Source: Discostella pseudostelligera
Lineage: Eukaryota > Bacillariophyta > Thalassiosirophyceae > Thalassiosirales > Thalassiosiraceae
Direction of reading: 5' to 3'
DNA: 64,000 nt
NCBI GenBank assembly: GCA_036940085.1
Contig: JALLBK010000101.1
Coordinates: 22,326 to 86,325, forward strand
Positions 1-11,150 of the stretch are shown here, piece after piece. The notes under the pieces are model-generated. The model saw only the letters and a program-made list of their open reading frames with translations, was not told the DNA's origin and made no database searches. The position numbers were made by a program, and so were the translations under genes. Within the stretch, counting starts at the first letter, position 1; the number at the start of each line of letters is the position of its first letter.

Positions 1-693
1 ACGACGTCAAGCCGACGAGGACGACGAAGCACATCTTGGTTCATCAGTAGCAGTAGCACTCCTCGGTCAACGACACCCACCCGTCTCAACAACTTGGCAG
101 GATTCGATGACGTTTGGTCATCATACCTATCGGCGCTTGAATCGGATCCCCTCCTCGTGAAGAGCATAACTGCTGGGGTTATTTTAGGTGCCGCCGATCT
201 TTCAGGTCAGGCAATACAACAATCGCTCCTGGCGTCGACCAATGAGGATTCTACCAAAGAAGAAGAAGGAGGAGGTGGCTGTGTTGACATTGCACGATTT
301 GCTCGATTCGCCTTCTTCGGCTTCATATTACAAGCCCCCTGGAATCACTTCTACTACCTATTCCTCGACGGTGCACTCCCCCCCACCGAAGATCCATTCA
401 CATCCACCACGGCTATTAAAGTACTCATTGATCAATTCATCCAGGCTCCCATATTTACTGTGATTATATTTGCTTTCTTGGGGTTGCTTGAAGGCAAGTC
501 GATAGCGGACATTAAGCGTCAATTGGATGAAGATTATGTGGATACTATGTTGGCGAATTGGAAATTATGGGTTCCGGCTACAGCGGTAAATATTGCATTC
601 TGTCCACCGATATTACGGGTGTTGTTTTTGAATGTGGTATTCTTCTTTTGGTCTATTTTTCTTTCGTTGAAGTTGAACAAGTCGGAAGATTAG
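1..693 (+). CDS. Mpv17/PMP22 family membrane protein (5' end outside window)
   Basis: The frame is open from the first base of the window without an ATG before the conserved domain, so the start and an N-terminal, Ser/Thr/Arg-rich probable targeting segment lie upstream. The visible 230 residues carry the whole Mpv17/PMP22 signature: a first amphipathic span, a middle stretch with DQ...P, and the family-typical NWKLWVPATAVNIAFCPP core followed by a last hydrophobic span ending near WSIFLSLKL. Family members are small four-span proteins of the inner mitochondrial or peroxisomal membrane linked to channel activity and metabolite or nucleotide homeostasis; the exact substrate is unknown. The Arg-rich N-terminus suggests mitochondria or plastid (inference). 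The gene converges on the MFS gene, 210 bases away. Confidence 0.85.
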   Translation, partial: TTSSRRGRRSTSWFISSSSTPRSTTPTRLNNLAGFDDVWSSYLSALESDPLLVKSITAGVILGAADLSGQAIQQSLLASTNEDSTKEEEGGGGCVDIARFARFAFFGFILQAPWNHFYYLFLDGALPPTEDPFTSTTAIKVLIDQFIQAPIFTVIIFAFLGLLEGKSIADIKRQLDEDYVDTMLANWKLWVPATAVNIAFCPPILRVLFLNVVFFFWSIFLSLKLNKSED

Positions 694-903
694 GATGAGC
701 GAATTTAGAGGGATTGGGTATACCAGGTGAATGGGGAGTAAGGAAAGCAGATTTCGTACCGAAGAAGTCATTTCGGTTTTGGATAACGATAACGATGTTG
801 GTGATTTCTCAAGCAATGGATATCTAATATCAACGAACAACATTTAATTCGACCTTATTTCTGGCAGCCATATATTGGCTGTGGAAACGTATGAGAAATG
901 GAT

Positions 904-2538
904 TCATTCCTTCTTGGTGCTCTTGAGCTGACAATCGGTTTTGTACACAACATTTGAAGTAGAAAATGCACGCTCTTTCACAGAGGCCAAGTACACCACA
1001 AGCGCACACACAAAACAAGCATCGAATATGCCCGAATATACAAAAGTATTGACTGTTCCGAACTTCGATTGCAATTTGCCACCGACTATCGCGCCCAATG
1101 ATTGGCCCAATCCACCATACATTGCATTCATAATGAGTAGCATTGTCGCCTTCATCCCCGGTGGACTAATCTTGTGCGCATACATACTACCCGATGACCA
1201 AAACAATGCAAACGTCAATCCCCGAAGTGCCTCCGCTGGCAAGGCATGATACGCATGTCTCATCCAGGCATAATTGAAAAATCGCACCACGTAGGCCAAG
1301 AGACTCAATACCAAGACAACATCCGTCCCCAGTGCCTCGGTGATTGGTCCCGAATACCAAAACATTGGTGCACCTGCCAAACTGCTTACTAGACGCAGTA
1401 TACCCATATTATTGCCCGTACCTCCAACTTCTCGAACTCGAACGTAGGCAAAGTTTTCGATGCATCCCGAGGATGTTCCAATAACGAACATCAGGAAGAA
1501 GAAAATGAGTGCATCCGAGTTATGAGACAATAGGCGCCATCCTTCCTTCACATTTGTTGATTTCTCCTCATTGACATCTCCGGTAATTTGCTTCTTGTTC
1601 TTCGGAGGTTCTACTGCTGCATGTGTGCTTTTCTCTGGGCGGAAAGCATGTATGCAGAAAATGACTGGAATCGAAAGAATGGCATGCGCCACAAATGCCC
1701 ATTCATACCCCTTCAATGGACGCATCCTCGATACTATGGTGCTCAATGCTCTGTTATTGACAGCTGTACTCGTCACAGCAGCAGTATTGGTAGAGTACGA
1801 TCGTCCATTGGAATCATCATCGGCAGCAGCAGGCAAGGCACTCAATAAATATCCCACCAACGAACTACCCGCTCCAAATCCAATTTGTCCCCATAGTCTC
1901 ATCCTACCAAATTGATGTTTATCTTCCTCCGATGTTAATTTACTCATGACGATATTATCAATTAATGATTTGACCGGTGCATTTAGCATAGCTGCCAAGA
2001 ATACCGTAGCAATTAGATAATGTAGATTGGAATTCATACCCACGAGTAATTGCAATAGTAAGCTGGTAACGAAGGTGAATTGCAATATCGAGACGGGATT
2101 GTTGGATTGATCAGAGAGGATACCCCACAATGGTGCCACCAAGAAGGTGGTTAGTGGCTTGACGGCGCCCAAGAATCCGATGGAGGAACCGGCATGGCCC
2201 AAACTGTGGAAGTAGACGGGTAAATAGGGCATGAGAGCGCCGAGACTGGCGTAGTAGGATAAGTAGAGCAATCGCATGGATTGTAGAACTTTCCGTGAGG
2301 CTTTCGTGGAGCAGTTTGATGGTGGTGACGATGCGATGGTGCTCTTTGCTTCCCGTCGATTGGATGGAAGTGCAAACCCAACCACCCTCGCATCATGTCG
2401 TTGATGGGTCGAGACGACAGCGGCGGCGGTGACATCTGTGTTCCTCCTCTTCAGCGACATCACGCCATCAATCTGAAGTGTTGCAGATATCAAAGCGACC
2501 AAGTGGAAAGCTCTTCTCCACAATATTATTCGTGTCAT
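904..2538 (-). CDS. Major facilitator superfamily transporter, MFSD6/MFS_1-like
   Basis: Intronless, 544 residues. After a basic, hydrophobic N-terminus (about residues 1-30, a possible signal peptide) and a polar linker, about twelve membrane spans begin near residue 90 with LYLSYYASLGALMPYLPVYF. The short cytosolic loop LWGILSDQS between spans 2 and 3 corresponds to the MFS signature loop, and the C-terminal half contains the MFS_1-like/MFSD6 pattern GLTFALFWSSGSMYAHKISP followed by GGLGQSLGAIVGGKL. A polar, low-complexity loop of roughly 90 residues separates the two six-span halves. Bacterial relatives move phenylpropionate or nucleosides and animal relatives are MFSD6 proteins, so the substrate here cannot be named. 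The first ATG of the frame is used. Its upstream region to 3039 is shared with the helicase gene. Confidence 0.82.
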   Translation of the reverse strand: MTRIILWRRAFHLVALISATLQIDGVMSLKRRNTDVTAAAVVSTHQRHDARVVGFALPSNRREAKSTIASSPPSNCSTKASRKVLQSMRLLYLSYYASLGALMPYLPVYFHSLGHAGSSIGFLGAVKPLTTFLVAPLWGILSDQSNNPVSILQFTFVTSLLLQLLVGMNSNLHYLIATVFLAAMLNAPVKSLIDNIVMSKLTSEEDKHQFGRMRLWGQIGFGAGSSLVGYLLSALPAAADDDSNGRSYSTNTAAVTSTAVNNRALSTIVSRMRPLKGYEWAFVAHAILSIPVIFCIHAFRPEKSTHAAVEPPKNKKQITGDVNEEKSTNVKEGWRLLSHNSDALIFFFLMFVIGTSSGCIENFAYVRVREVGGTGNNMGILRLVSSLAGAPMFWYSGPITEALGTDVVLVLSLLAYVVRFFNYAWMRHAYHALPAEALRGLTFALFWSSGSMYAHKISPPGMKATMLLIMNAMYGGLGQSLGAIVGGKLQSKFGTVNTFVYSGIFDACFVCALVVYLASVKERAFSTSNVVYKTDCQLKSTKKE

Positions 2539-3039
2539 TGTATTGGATTTGACCGTAGGATAGCCTTAGATTCGTCGGGAAATGCGGCTCATAGATAATA
2601 TTATCATGTCATTGTCCGATGTTCGATGTTCATCTCATCGTTGATGTTGTCCTTTTTCCTGGCGCGGAGCGAGGAGCATGACAGACGGACGGCCACTAAT
2701 TTCAAAAATTTGGCGGGAGATTTTCAAAATTAAGGGTGTCTACGACGGACTCTGTATGGAAATGTTGTATTGTTCCTATCGTACGAGAGTGGAAGGATAG
2801 TTTAAGCGTGGAGAAATATTAAGATTTGGCGGGAGAATCGGTCGTCTGGCCCTCGCAGTCCATAATATCTCATGCCTTTGCCCTTCGCCTTCCACACAAC
2901 AAAAGACGATCGACGATCGACCATGACCAGACCATTGACCATGGTCGAGCGGCAACAGTTCGTAGTATCTAGCATTTCACCAACAAGCAACCTCCATTGA
3001 TATTATATCCCTGAATTCTAAAAGAAATGTATTGAAACC
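2539..3039. promoter_or_regulatory. Divergent promoter region between MFS and DHX8 genes
   Basis: This 501-base stretch separates two divergently transcribed genes and holds no credible ORF. It contains two copies of the 12-mer TTTGGCGGGAGA, at 2709-2720 and 2825-2836 on the plus strand. This matches the E2F/DP core TTTGGCGG. The same 12-mer recurs at three other intergenic positions in the window. Promoter function is inferred from position and repetition. Confidence 0.55.
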
Positions 3040-6000
3040 ATGCCCTCGAAAGAAAAGAACGACGCTGACCCTCCCCTCACGGCCGTAGAACGTCTCCAAT
3101 CCCTCAATCTCGTGTCACGCATTGCCTCCGAATCCTCCAATCATTTGGGTATCTCCGATAGAACACTTGCCGAGTTTATCATCAATTTAGCGGAGCGACG
3201 GATTAAATCATTTTTGAAAGAACAGTTTGCTCGTGAGGGTGGGACATTGTACCATGTACCACTACTTTCATCGGAAGATGACAATATTAATACTACAGTT
3301 GGTGGCGGGGGTGGGGGTGGTGATGCAGGTGCAGCTGGGGGCAACAACAACAAACTTCGTATAACCCTAATCTCCTCGGCAATCGAGCGTGATATCGACA
3401 CTATATCCGCCTACCGTGATGATCTAATTACCAATGGTGCGGGAGATAATATCCATCCGACATTTGCGGCACGAATATTGCGTATAGTGTGTGATATGAG
3501 CCCACGGATGGAACGTCTCATGAAGAAGATGGAGGAGAAGAAACGAAATAATAAGAGGAAGTTGAATAATAATAGTAGTGGTGCTGGTGATGATGGAGTT
3601 AGAGTAGGAGAACATGGAACGGTCATGTCTTCGATTGCACCATCGGGACGGAGACAACAAATCGAGGGACAATTTCCAGGATTAGCGGGGAGGAACTTAA
3701 CTGGTGCGGTACCCCTCGAAGATGGATTCTATGAGCATAACAGCAACCCTACCGCTACCACTACCAACAGCAACACTGGTGACTCAAGTACTAATCAGGA
3801 CTTTAATGTTCATGCTAGGTCTAGGAACAAGAGGCGATGGGATGCAGCGGGGGAGGAGGAGGGAGATACAGAGACCAAAATCAAGGTAGTCCCAACGGAT
3901 GCGGAACAACATCGTCGACCCAAAGAAACAAGCATGCGATCCAAATCGAATTTGCCTGCATGGATGACACAGAAACAAGAACCATCGACGATGGAGGATG
4001 CTACTGGGCGAGGGGAAGGATTGCAATTGTACCAAATATTTACGGGGACGGTACAACGCGTACTAGACTTTGGTGTGGTGGTGGAAATACATGCTCCACC
4101 ATCCTCCGCATCATCGGAGGATAAAATTACCGGCATGGTACATGCCGCACATGTTTCCAAAACTCGTGTCGAGAAGCCAAGAGATGCCGGCGTTCGTCCG
4201 GGACAGAGAGTTTATGTCAAAGTGATATCTATTGGCAATCGAGGTGTTGCCGGAGGTGCGGGGGAGGGGGGACTGATGCTCAGTATGAAGGATGTGGATC
4301 AGAATTCGGGGAAAGATTTGATGCCCTATCGGACAGTGGCTGCTGGTGGAAGTGGTGGTGGTAGCATTGTCAACAACAACACCATGAACAACATCACAGA
4401 AAACACTGCCGCATCAGCGTCTGCTGCCGTCGTGCACCCTGGGTTAGATGTTTCGGCCTTGAAGCGTCGGCAGGAGGAAGAGGAGGCTGAGCATATCACA
4501 CACCGCCAAATGCAAGGATTGAATGACTCGTCTTCGAGGGGGGATTATTATGGGAACAATAATAACGGAGGAGGAGGAGCTGTCAGCGGTGGGACTGTGC
4601 GTAGGAAACAACAACTTACCGAACAAGAATTGTTCGAAGCTCAGCAACTCATTCGCTCGGGGGTATTACCGGTGGAACAATATCCGACATTTGACGGCGA
4701 GGGAGGATTGGGTATGCTTGCACAAGAAACCACCGAGGAGGAAACGGAGGTGGAATTGGCGGAATTCGAGCCTGCCTTCTTGCGAGGACAAACTCGTCGC
4801 TCGGGTAGGGATCTGGAACCTGTCCGCATTGTAAAGAATCCCGATGGATCATTGCAGCGCGCGGCAATGCAGCAGGGAACACTGGCCAAAGAGCGTCGGG
4901 AGTTACGTCAGGCCCAAGCAAACCAATTGGTCGACTCCATCCCCAAAGATCTAAATCGTCCATGGGAGGATCCTCTCCCCGAGGCCGGAGAGCGACACTT
5001 TGCTCAAGAACTTCGTAGTATTAACATGAGTGCATTTGATGGAGCTCCTGAGTGGAAACAAAAAGCCGAGAGTAAGACGTTATCGTACGGCATTATATCG
5101 AACAAATCGATTAAGGAACAGAGGGAAAGCTTGCCAATATATCGATTGAAGCCTGAGCTGATGCGTGCCATGACGGAAAATCAAGTATTGGTCGTTATCG
5201 GCGAGACAGGATCAGGGAAAACGACACAAATGACGCAATATCTGCATGAACTTGGCGTAACCCGGAATGGAGTTATTGGATGTACTCAGCCAAGGCGAGT
5301 TGCGGCCATATCCGTCGCAAAGCGTGTTGCCGAAGAATTCGGATGTACTCTTGGAGATGAGGTTGGCTACACAATCCGATTCGATGATGTCACTTCCCAA
5401 TCTACTATCATTAAATACATGACGGACGGTATGTTGATGAGGGAATATTTGGCCGACAATGACCTTAAACGGTATGCAGCGCTGATGCTGGATGAAGCCC
5501 ACGAGCGCACCATCCACACCGATGTTCTTTTCGGGCTGCTCAAAGACCTTTGCTATCGTAGACCTGATTTGAAACTCATCGTTACATCTGCTACGTTGGA
5601 TGCGGAAAAATTTTCATCATACTTTATGGAATGCCCCATCTTCACAATTCCTGGCAGGACATACCCAGTCGAAATCCTGTACACCAAAGAGCCCGAGAGT
5701 GATTATTTAGATGCATCTCTCATTACCATAATGCAAATTCATCTGTCGGAGCCGGCCGGAGACATCCTCTTGTTCTTGACAGGTCAGGAAGAGATCGACA
5801 CTGCTTGCGAAACACTTTACAGCCGAATGAAAGCGCTTGGAGATCTGGCACCAGAGTTGATCATCCTACCCGTTTACTCATCTCTCCCATCAGAGATGCA
5901 ATCCCGGATTTTTGAACCAGCTCCACCAGGTTCAAGAAAATGCATTGTGGCGACAAATATTGCTGAGGCTTCGTTGACAATCGATGGCATCTACTATGTG

Positions 6001-7095
6001 GTTGATCCAGGATTCTCGAAGCAGAAGGCGTTTAATGCCAAACTCGGGATGGATTCGCTTGTAGTGACACCCATTTCCCAAGCAAGTGCAAGACAAAGGG
6101 CTGGACGAGCTGGACGAACTGGTCCTGGCAAATGTTATCGATTGTACACGGAGATGGCATACAAAAATGAAATGCTACCGACGAACATCCCCGAGATCCA
6201 GCGCACGAATCTTGGCAACGTCGTGTTGCAACTGAAAGCAATGGGTATCAATGATTTGCTGGGGTTTGATTTTATGGACCCACCCCCCGTCGCGACTCTT
6301 GTAGGCGCGATGGAAGGTCTCCATGCACTCGGTGCACTCGACGATGAAGGTTTGCTCACTAGGCTGGGTCGTAAGATGGCTGAATTCCCCCTTGAGCCCA
6401 ACCTCTCAAAAATGCTTCTCCTTTCGGTGGATTTGGGTTGCTCGGATGAGATACTGACAATTACCGCTCTCCTCTCGGTGGAGAATCCATTCTACAGACC
6501 GCGGGATAAGCAGGGTCAGGCAGATATGAAGAAGGCTAAGTTTCACCAAGCCGAGGGTGATCATCTGACACTTCTTGCAGTCTACAAGGCGTGGGAAGCA
6601 TCAAAGTTTAGCAATCCATGGTGCTTTGAGAACTTCGTTCAGGCTCGCAGCATGCGACGTTCTCAAGACGTTCGAAAGCAACTCGTTACCATTATGGATC
6701 GATACAAATTAGATATTTTGAGTGCGGGGAAGAACTATAAGAAAATTTGCATGGCCATCACTGCTGGGTTCTTCACAAATGCCGCGAAGAAACACCCGCA
6801 AGAGGGATATCTGACCCTCGTCGATCAAAATCCAGTGTACATCCATCCATCATCGGCGTTGTTCAACAAAAATCCAGAGTGGGTGATATATCACGAATTG
6901 GTCCTCACAACAAAGGAGTACATGAGAAACATCATGGTAATTGATGCCAAATGGCTGATTGAACTGGCGCCTTCTTTCTACAAGAGAGCAGATCCCAATA
7001 AGATGACCAAGGCCAAGCGGATGGAAAAGATTGAACCCTTGTTTGACAGGTTTAATCCAAAGGACGCCTGGCGTCTATCGAGGAGGAAGGGATAA
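3040..7095 (+). CDS. DHX8: DEAH-box pre-mRNA splicing helicase, Prp22/DHX8 type
   Basis: Intronless, 1351 residues, near the usual length for Prp22/DHX8. A short helical N-terminal domain (about residues 12-55) is followed by disordered, Gly/Asn-rich segments, then an S1 RNA-binding domain at roughly 330-425 interrupted by a short Ser-rich insert. The helicase core shows motif [10 protein letters not shown] at 721-729, DEAH at 818-821, SAT at 850-852 and motif [10 protein letters not shown] at 1019-1026. Winged-helix, ratchet and OB-fold regions follow to the end. Prp22/DHX8 uses ATP to release spliced mRNA from the spliceosome in the nucleus. The N-terminal S1 domain separates it from Prp2, Prp16 and Prp43. 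The chosen ATG opens the conserved N-terminal domain. It would serve the many small introns of this genome, yet has none itself. Confidence 0.95.
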   Translation: MPSKEKNDADPPLTAVERLQSLNLVSRIASESSNHLGISDRTLAEFIINLAERRIKSFLKEQFAREGGTLYHVPLLSSEDDNINTTVGGGGGGGDAGAAGGNNNKLRITLISSAIERDIDTISAYRDDLITNGAGDNIHPTFAARILRIVCDMSPRMERLMKKMEEKKRNNKRKLNNNSSGAGDDGVRVGEHGTVMSSIAPSGRRQQIEGQFPGLAGRNLTGAVPLEDGFYEHNSNPTATTTNSNTGDSSTNQDFNVHARSRNKRRWDAAGEEEGDTETKIKVVPTDAEQHRRPKETSMRSKSNLPAWMTQKQEPSTMEDATGRGEGLQLYQIFTGTVQRVLDFGVVVEIHAPPSSASSEDKITGMVHAAHVSKTRVEKPRDAGVRPGQRVYVKVISIGNRGVAGGAGEGGLMLSMKDVDQNSGKDLMPYRTVAAGGSGGGSIVNNNTMNNITENTAASASAAVVHPGLDVSALKRRQEEEEAEHITHRQMQGLNDSSSRGDYYGNNNNGGGGAVSGGTVRRKQQLTEQELFEAQQLIRSGVLPVEQYPTFDGEGGLGMLAQETTEEETEVELAEFEPAFLRGQTRRSGRDLEPVRIVKNPDGSLQRAAMQQGTLAKERRELRQAQANQLVDSIPKDLNRPWEDPLPEAGERHFAQELRSINMSAFDGAPEWKQKAESKTLSYGIISNKSIKEQRESLPIYRLKPELMRAMTENQVLVVIGETGSGKTTQMTQYLHELGVTRNGVIGCTQPRRVAAISVAKRVAEEFGCTLGDEVGYTIRFDDVTSQSTIIKYMTDGMLMREYLADNDLKRYAALMLDEAHERTIHTDVLFGLLKDLCYRRPDLKLIVTSATLDAEKFSSYFMECPIFTIPGRTYPVEILYTKEPESDYLDASLITIMQIHLSEPAGDILLFLTGQEEIDTACETLYSRMKALGDLAPELIILPVYSSLPSEMQSRIFEPAPPGSRKCIVATNIAEASLTIDGIYYVVDPGFSKQKAFNAKLGMDSLVVTPISQASARQRAGRAGRTGPGKCYRLYTEMAYKNEMLPTNIPEIQRTNLGNVVLQLKAMGINDLLGFDFMDPPPVATLVGAMEGLHALGALDDEGLLTRLGRKMAEFPLEPNLSKMLLLSVDLGCSDEILTITALLSVENPFYRPRDKQGQADMKKAKFHQAEGDHLTLLAVYKAWEASKFSNPWCFENFVQARSMRRSQDVRKQLVTIMDRYKLDILSAGKNYKKICMAITAGFFTNAAKKHPQEGYLTLVDQNPVYIHPSSALFNKNPEWVIYHELVLTTKEYMRNIMVIDAKWLIELAPSFYKRADPNKMTKAKRMEKIEPLFDRFNPKDAWRLSRRKG

Positions 7096-7303
7096 TGTTA
7101 GTCTCCAGATATGTTTAAGTAGAATCGCCCTAGATTAATGCTCCTGATAACACATCCGCAACGAACATTTAGTCTTAGCTCTACAATTCACATGTATGTA
7201 CCCACTTGGCAGATGCGGTTCAGACAGTGAACTAATGAGCAGTGTCATTTTGCTTCTACAGAGCACGGCTACCTAGCACTCATCACATTCTAAACAGGGA
7301 GCA

Positions 7304-8122
7304 CTACTCTCTTCTCCAGAAGAAAAGGACACGTTTCCACAGCGGCCTCTTCTGCCCAACAACTGCCGCCTCACCCTCTTCTACAAAACCTGCCACCCTC
7401 GCCATCTCACGTTCCTCCTCATCACTCGCTGACCCCGCCACAGCAGCATCATCCATTCCCTGCGACTTCAATCTAGCTGCCGTTGAACTCTCTAGCTCTG
7501 CTAATTCATTCGCCTCCCTCCTTGCCTTTTGTTCATCTTTCATGCGTTTCTCTTCCACAGCCCGACCCTCATTGGCCTCTTTTAGAAATCCCCCAAAGCC
7601 AGGATTGACAGACGCCTCACCACCACTCACTTGTGATGAATCCTCCCCCGCCCCTCCAAATAGAAGTGCCTTTGCTTGCTCAACACCACCCACGGATGCC
7701 AGCGAATAATAAAATATATACGAAACAAAGGCTAGTAGACCCGAGGCCATGGCATAATTTGATAATTTTTGTTCCGTCGTTAGTGAAGCCACCGACTCTG
7801 TACCAGGAGTACGCTGTCCGAACGAAGCAGACGAAACTCTCTCATTGGCAATGGAATGAGGATCGGATCCACCACCTTCAGATGTCGAAGATTGAGATTT
7901 GGGAGAGGCTGTAGTGTTATGTCGACCACTGATTTTAGTTCGGCGAAGACCAGCAGTGTCAGCAGCAAAATGACGACGCACAGCAGGGGCAGCGGCAGTG
8001 GAATTTTGTACCGCCACGCAGGAACCTATCCGAAGGGGGGGCGTACTGCAGGCCCTGACATTCTTTGTTATTTGGTGGCGTAGTTGCCGCGAGGCAGTGG
8101 ATGCTATTGCCGTCGTCGCCAT
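7304..8122 (-). CDS. Hypothetical single-span organellar membrane protein
   Basis: Intronless, 272 residues, family not recognised. The first about 60 residues are rich in Ala, Arg, Ser and Thr with almost no acidic residues, as in a mitochondrial presequence. One clear membrane span lies at about residues 124-146 (NYAMASGLLAFVSYIFYYSL). The region after about residue 165 is charged and Glu/Arg/Ala-rich and probably helical or coiled coil; the protein ends in a Lys/Arg/Trp-rich tail. The arrangement of presequence, one span and charged helix recalls small respiratory-chain assembly factors such as COA3, but the similarity is of layout only. It is divergent from the DnaJ gene, 239 bases away, which may also act in mitochondria. 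The frame is clean, so the gene is probably real. Confidence 0.6.
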   Translation of the reverse strand: MATTAIASTASRQLRHQITKNVRACSTPPLRIGSCVAVQNSTAAAPAVRRHFAADTAGLRRTKISGRHNTTASPKSQSSTSEGGGSDPHSIANERVSSASFGQRTPGTESVASLTTEQKLSNYAMASGLLAFVSYIFYYSLASVGGVEQAKALLFGGAGEDSSQVSGGEASVNPGFGGFLKEANEGRAVEEKRMKDEQKARREANELAELESSTAARLKSQGMDDAAVAGSASDEEEREMARVAGFVEEGEAAVVGQKRPLWKRVLFFWRRE

Positions 8123-8361
8123 TGTTATTGTCCAAACTCTCTTCTATCCTGCCTCATGAAACTTCTTCGTGCTGGATCTTTGCTGACGACGTCGACGACC
8201 GCTACGACGGGCAGACCACGGAGCACGGTCCACTCATCACAGCGAAAAAGCAAGGCACACAAAAAGTTCTCTCGAACTCTCTGAATCTGAATCTTTGACC
8301 ATGGCCATGGCCCTTCAGATTGACAGGTACTGCCAGTAGTCTCCACCCCCCTCATCAAATA

Positions 8362-9970
8362 ATGACATCTCCAACTGCATGCCTAGCCGCCGCGGCTACT
8401 ACAGCAGTACGTCGACCTGCAGCGTTGCAGTCGCTGGCGGCTGCATCGACCGGGAAACGAGCATTGAGCATTGGTGCATCTGCCTCTGCAACTACTACCA
8501 CTCACAGCACCGGTAGCAATTCGCAATCTCAATTATTGCCCAGTTTAGAACATCGACGACATTACTACTCGTCTATGCCATTATCAGGACGAGCCTCAAT
8601 TTTTGTTGGTGAACACAGTACTGCATCAAATATCAACAAGAATTATTATCCTTTGAACAACAATATTACGGCGAGAAGAAATAATAATAATCAACAACAA
8701 CTACTATCCACACGTCCATTCTCTTCGGCATCCAAACGAGACTTTTACGAAGTTTTGGGAGTTGGGAAGGGAGCAGACAAGGCCGAGATTAAGAAATCGT
8801 ATTTTAAGCTGGCGAAGCAATATCACCCTGATACTAATCAGGTAAGCAAAGCGAACCGTTGTTATGCATGCTTTTCATATGACTGTTGCACTGACCATTT
8901 CCACTTCTATTTCACGATATTCCTATATCTGATTATAGAACGATAAAAATGCAGCCGAAAAATTCAAAGAGGCCACAGAAGCCTACGAAGTCCTCTCGGA
9001 CGACAAACAGCGACAACTCTACGATTCCTACGGCCATGCGGGTGTCGATCCCAACTTTGGTGGCGGACAGGGTGGCAATCCATTCGAGGGATTTGCGGGC
9101 TTTAGTGGTTTCTCGGGAGGGGATGGTTCATTCCACTTCTCGTCATCGAGTCAGGAGATTGATCCCGAGGAATTGTTCGAGGCCTTCTTCGGTATGGGTG
9201 GTGGGAACGGACGACGCAATCGCAACCGTGGTCCACGGAAGGGTGCCGACTTGCAAATGCATGTCCGCTTAACTCTGCAAGAGGCGGTGAATGGCGTGAA
9301 GAAGGATTTGCATTTGCGATATCAGATACACAATAAGAAAAAGAATGCAATGGAGGTGAAGGAACGAGATGTTACCATCGACGTGCCCGCTGGGATTGAC
9401 AATGGTATGAATTTAAGACTGACAGGACAGGGCGCCGAGGGTGATCCAGGTGCGCCACGGGGAAATTTGATTGTGCAAGTGTTGGTCGATGAGGATAGCT
9501 ACTTCCAACGTGATGGCATGGATGTGCATACCGAATGTCCCATTAGTCTAACACAAGCCGTGCTGGGAGGGACCGTCGACGTACGAACATTGAGTGGAGT
9601 TGTCGAAATGAAGATTCCAAAGGGAACACAGGTCGATTCAAAACTATTGCTTCGTGGCAAGGGTATTCCACATTTGCATACTGCCGGGAAAAAGGGTAAT
9701 CATATCGTGCACTTGAAGATTGAGATTCCCACGAAAGTATCCAAACGACAGGAAGAATTGTTGCGAGAGTTTGATGAGGAGATGAAGCATACTGGAGGTG
9801 GAATATTTGGTCGTCTTGCAAAAAAAGCTGGGTCGGCATTTGAGACAATCTTTGGACATCATCATGGAGAGGACTCCAAGTCCAAAGACGAGGAGGGAAA
9901 GAAGAATGCCAAGAACGATGCGAAGGATGACGATTTGGACGACGATGCCGAGGAGAAAAAGACTGCTTGA
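8362..9970 (+). CDS. Mitochondrial-type DnaJ/Hsp40 co-chaperone without zinc finger
   Basis: Two exons, 8362-8841 and 8939-9970, with a 97-nt GT-AG intron after HPDTNQ; 503 residues. The ATG at 8362 is the first in frame and starts an Ala/Thr/Arg-rich presequence and low-complexity linker of about 120 residues. The J-domain begins near residue 126 ([14 protein letters not shown]), with HPD at 155-157 required to stimulate Hsp70 ATPase. A Gly/Phe-rich linker follows, then beta-rich substrate-binding domains I and II from about residue 262. No CxxCxGxG repeat exists: where type I DnaJ has its zinc-binding insert the chain reads [21 protein letters not shown]. The C-terminus is a Lys/Asp/Glu-rich tail. 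It is therefore a type II-like protein rather than a canonical Mdj1. The mitochondrial location is inferred from the presequence. Confidence 0.88.
8842..8938 (+). other. Intron of the DnaJ gene
   Basis: The 97-nt intron begins GTAAGC after the Gln codon of DTNQ and ends TTATAG. Joining the flanking exons restores the conserved J-domain helix III and IV sequence ([20 protein letters not shown]) without a frame change. Reading through the intron gives a premature stop. Confidence 0.9.
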
Positions 9971-10394
9971 GAGCATCAATTGGAAGAATTGGGAAATTGG
10001 TAGATTAACGATAAATTGATAATATGAACATAATAATTTCTACCATATCCTCGACACCCAATGTAAGTCAGAAACGGATGCACTCACCCTGTGCCACCTG
10101 CCACGTGGAAGTCAGTTTTGGCGGGAGAAATTATGTCCGCGATAATCCTTTGAAGTACACGTGGCAAAGATTTGGCGGGAGAGGTTCAGTACAATTCTGC
10201 GTAGGAATAAATACATCTTCCACCGCGTCAGCCGTCGCTGACTCAAAGATCAAAGATCACAGATCACCGTCACCGATCACTGCCGACGACATCGACACAC
10301 CGACTGACGACTGATCAATCATTATTTGATTGACATCTAACATCAATTTGCGGTACTACAACTCTTGCCAAAGGAATACCAACAGATACCAACC
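9971..10394. promoter_or_regulatory. FKBP upstream region with paired G-box and E2F-like sites
   Basis: This spacer lies between the tandem DnaJ and FKBP genes. It holds two near-identical composites: CCACGTGG at 10101-10108 followed by TTTGGCGGGAGA at 10117-10128, and CACGTGGCA at 10158-10166 followed by TTTGGCGGGAGA at 10171-10182. The gaps within the composites are 8 and 4 bases. A small ORF that runs across these motifs has no protein-like features. G-boxes bind bZIP or bHLH factors and TTTGGCGG binds E2F/DP. Regulation of the FKBP gene is inferred. Confidence 0.6.
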
Positions 10395-11150
10395 ATGTCG
10401 AGGCCCCTATCATTCGTCCTATTTCTTCTTTGCAGCTCCAATGTTGCTGCCTTTTCATTGTTGATGGGGAGCGAATCTGCACCATCTGGAGCTGTAGGTG
10501 TAGCGAATCGAAGATCCTTCCTTTCCACATCGATCGCCACCGTCGTTGGGGGAACATCCGTCTTGTTACAGCCACAACCATCCCGTGCCGCAACTGCAAA
10601 GGAAATTATTACCACGAAATCAGGTATCAAATATGCTATCACCAAAGAACCAACTGACAAAAAGCCAGTTGCACCGTACAAGGGTGAGTCGAAGTAGGAA
10701 CATTGACGAAGATTCTCTATTTTAGTCGAATCTCAATCCGAGTTTTTCTTTCATCACTCACTCCTCAATAGGTGATTTCGTCGCAATTGATTACACCGGA
10801 TATCTTGCCAATGGCCAGGTGAGAAGTATCATCTATCAACAAATTCATTTTATATGAGATGATCATCTCACACACGTGATATTTGTGTCTTTGAGATCTT
10901 TGACGCTACCCACGCCGAAGGAAAATCCAACTCATTGCTATTCAAACTTGGATCTGGTTCAGTAATTCCCGGACTTGATGAAATTGTATCTTACATGGTG
11001 GTGGGTCAGAAAGTCCAAGCGATTATCCCACCATCGCTTGCCTATGGAGATAAGGGAGTGTGTTTGGATGACGGGGAGTGTCTGATCAAGCCAGGATCCA
11101 CTTTGGTGTACGATGTCTTTCTCAAACGTAGTTCGATTCCGCCTCCTTAG
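10395..11150 (+). CDS. FKBP-type peptidyl-prolyl isomerase, thylakoid-lumen type
   Basis: Three exons, 10395-10683, 10772-10818 and 10896-11150 (introns of 88 and 77 nt), encoding 196 residues. The N-terminus carries layered targeting signals: a signal peptide (LSFVLFLLCSS) ending at a diatom-style VAAF site, then a twin-arginine RRSFLST with a hydrophobic stretch and an SRAA cleavage site before the mature protein. That pattern fits import to the plastid and Tat-dependent transfer to the thylakoid lumen. The FKBP domain covers about residues 78-192, with DYTGYL, FDAT, GSGSVIPGLDE and IPPSLAYGDKG as typical active-site strands. A short Cys-containing insert (CLDDGEC) near the end could form a lumenal disulphide. 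The enzyme interconverts Xaa-Pro bonds, and lumenal relatives assist photosystem assembly. Exon 2 is only 47 nt. Confidence 0.9.

Noticed and set aside
10024..10314. 96-residue open frame upstream of the FKBP gene
   Set aside because: It runs across the G-box and E2F-like motifs and has no recognisable composition or conserved segment. It fits promoter DNA better.
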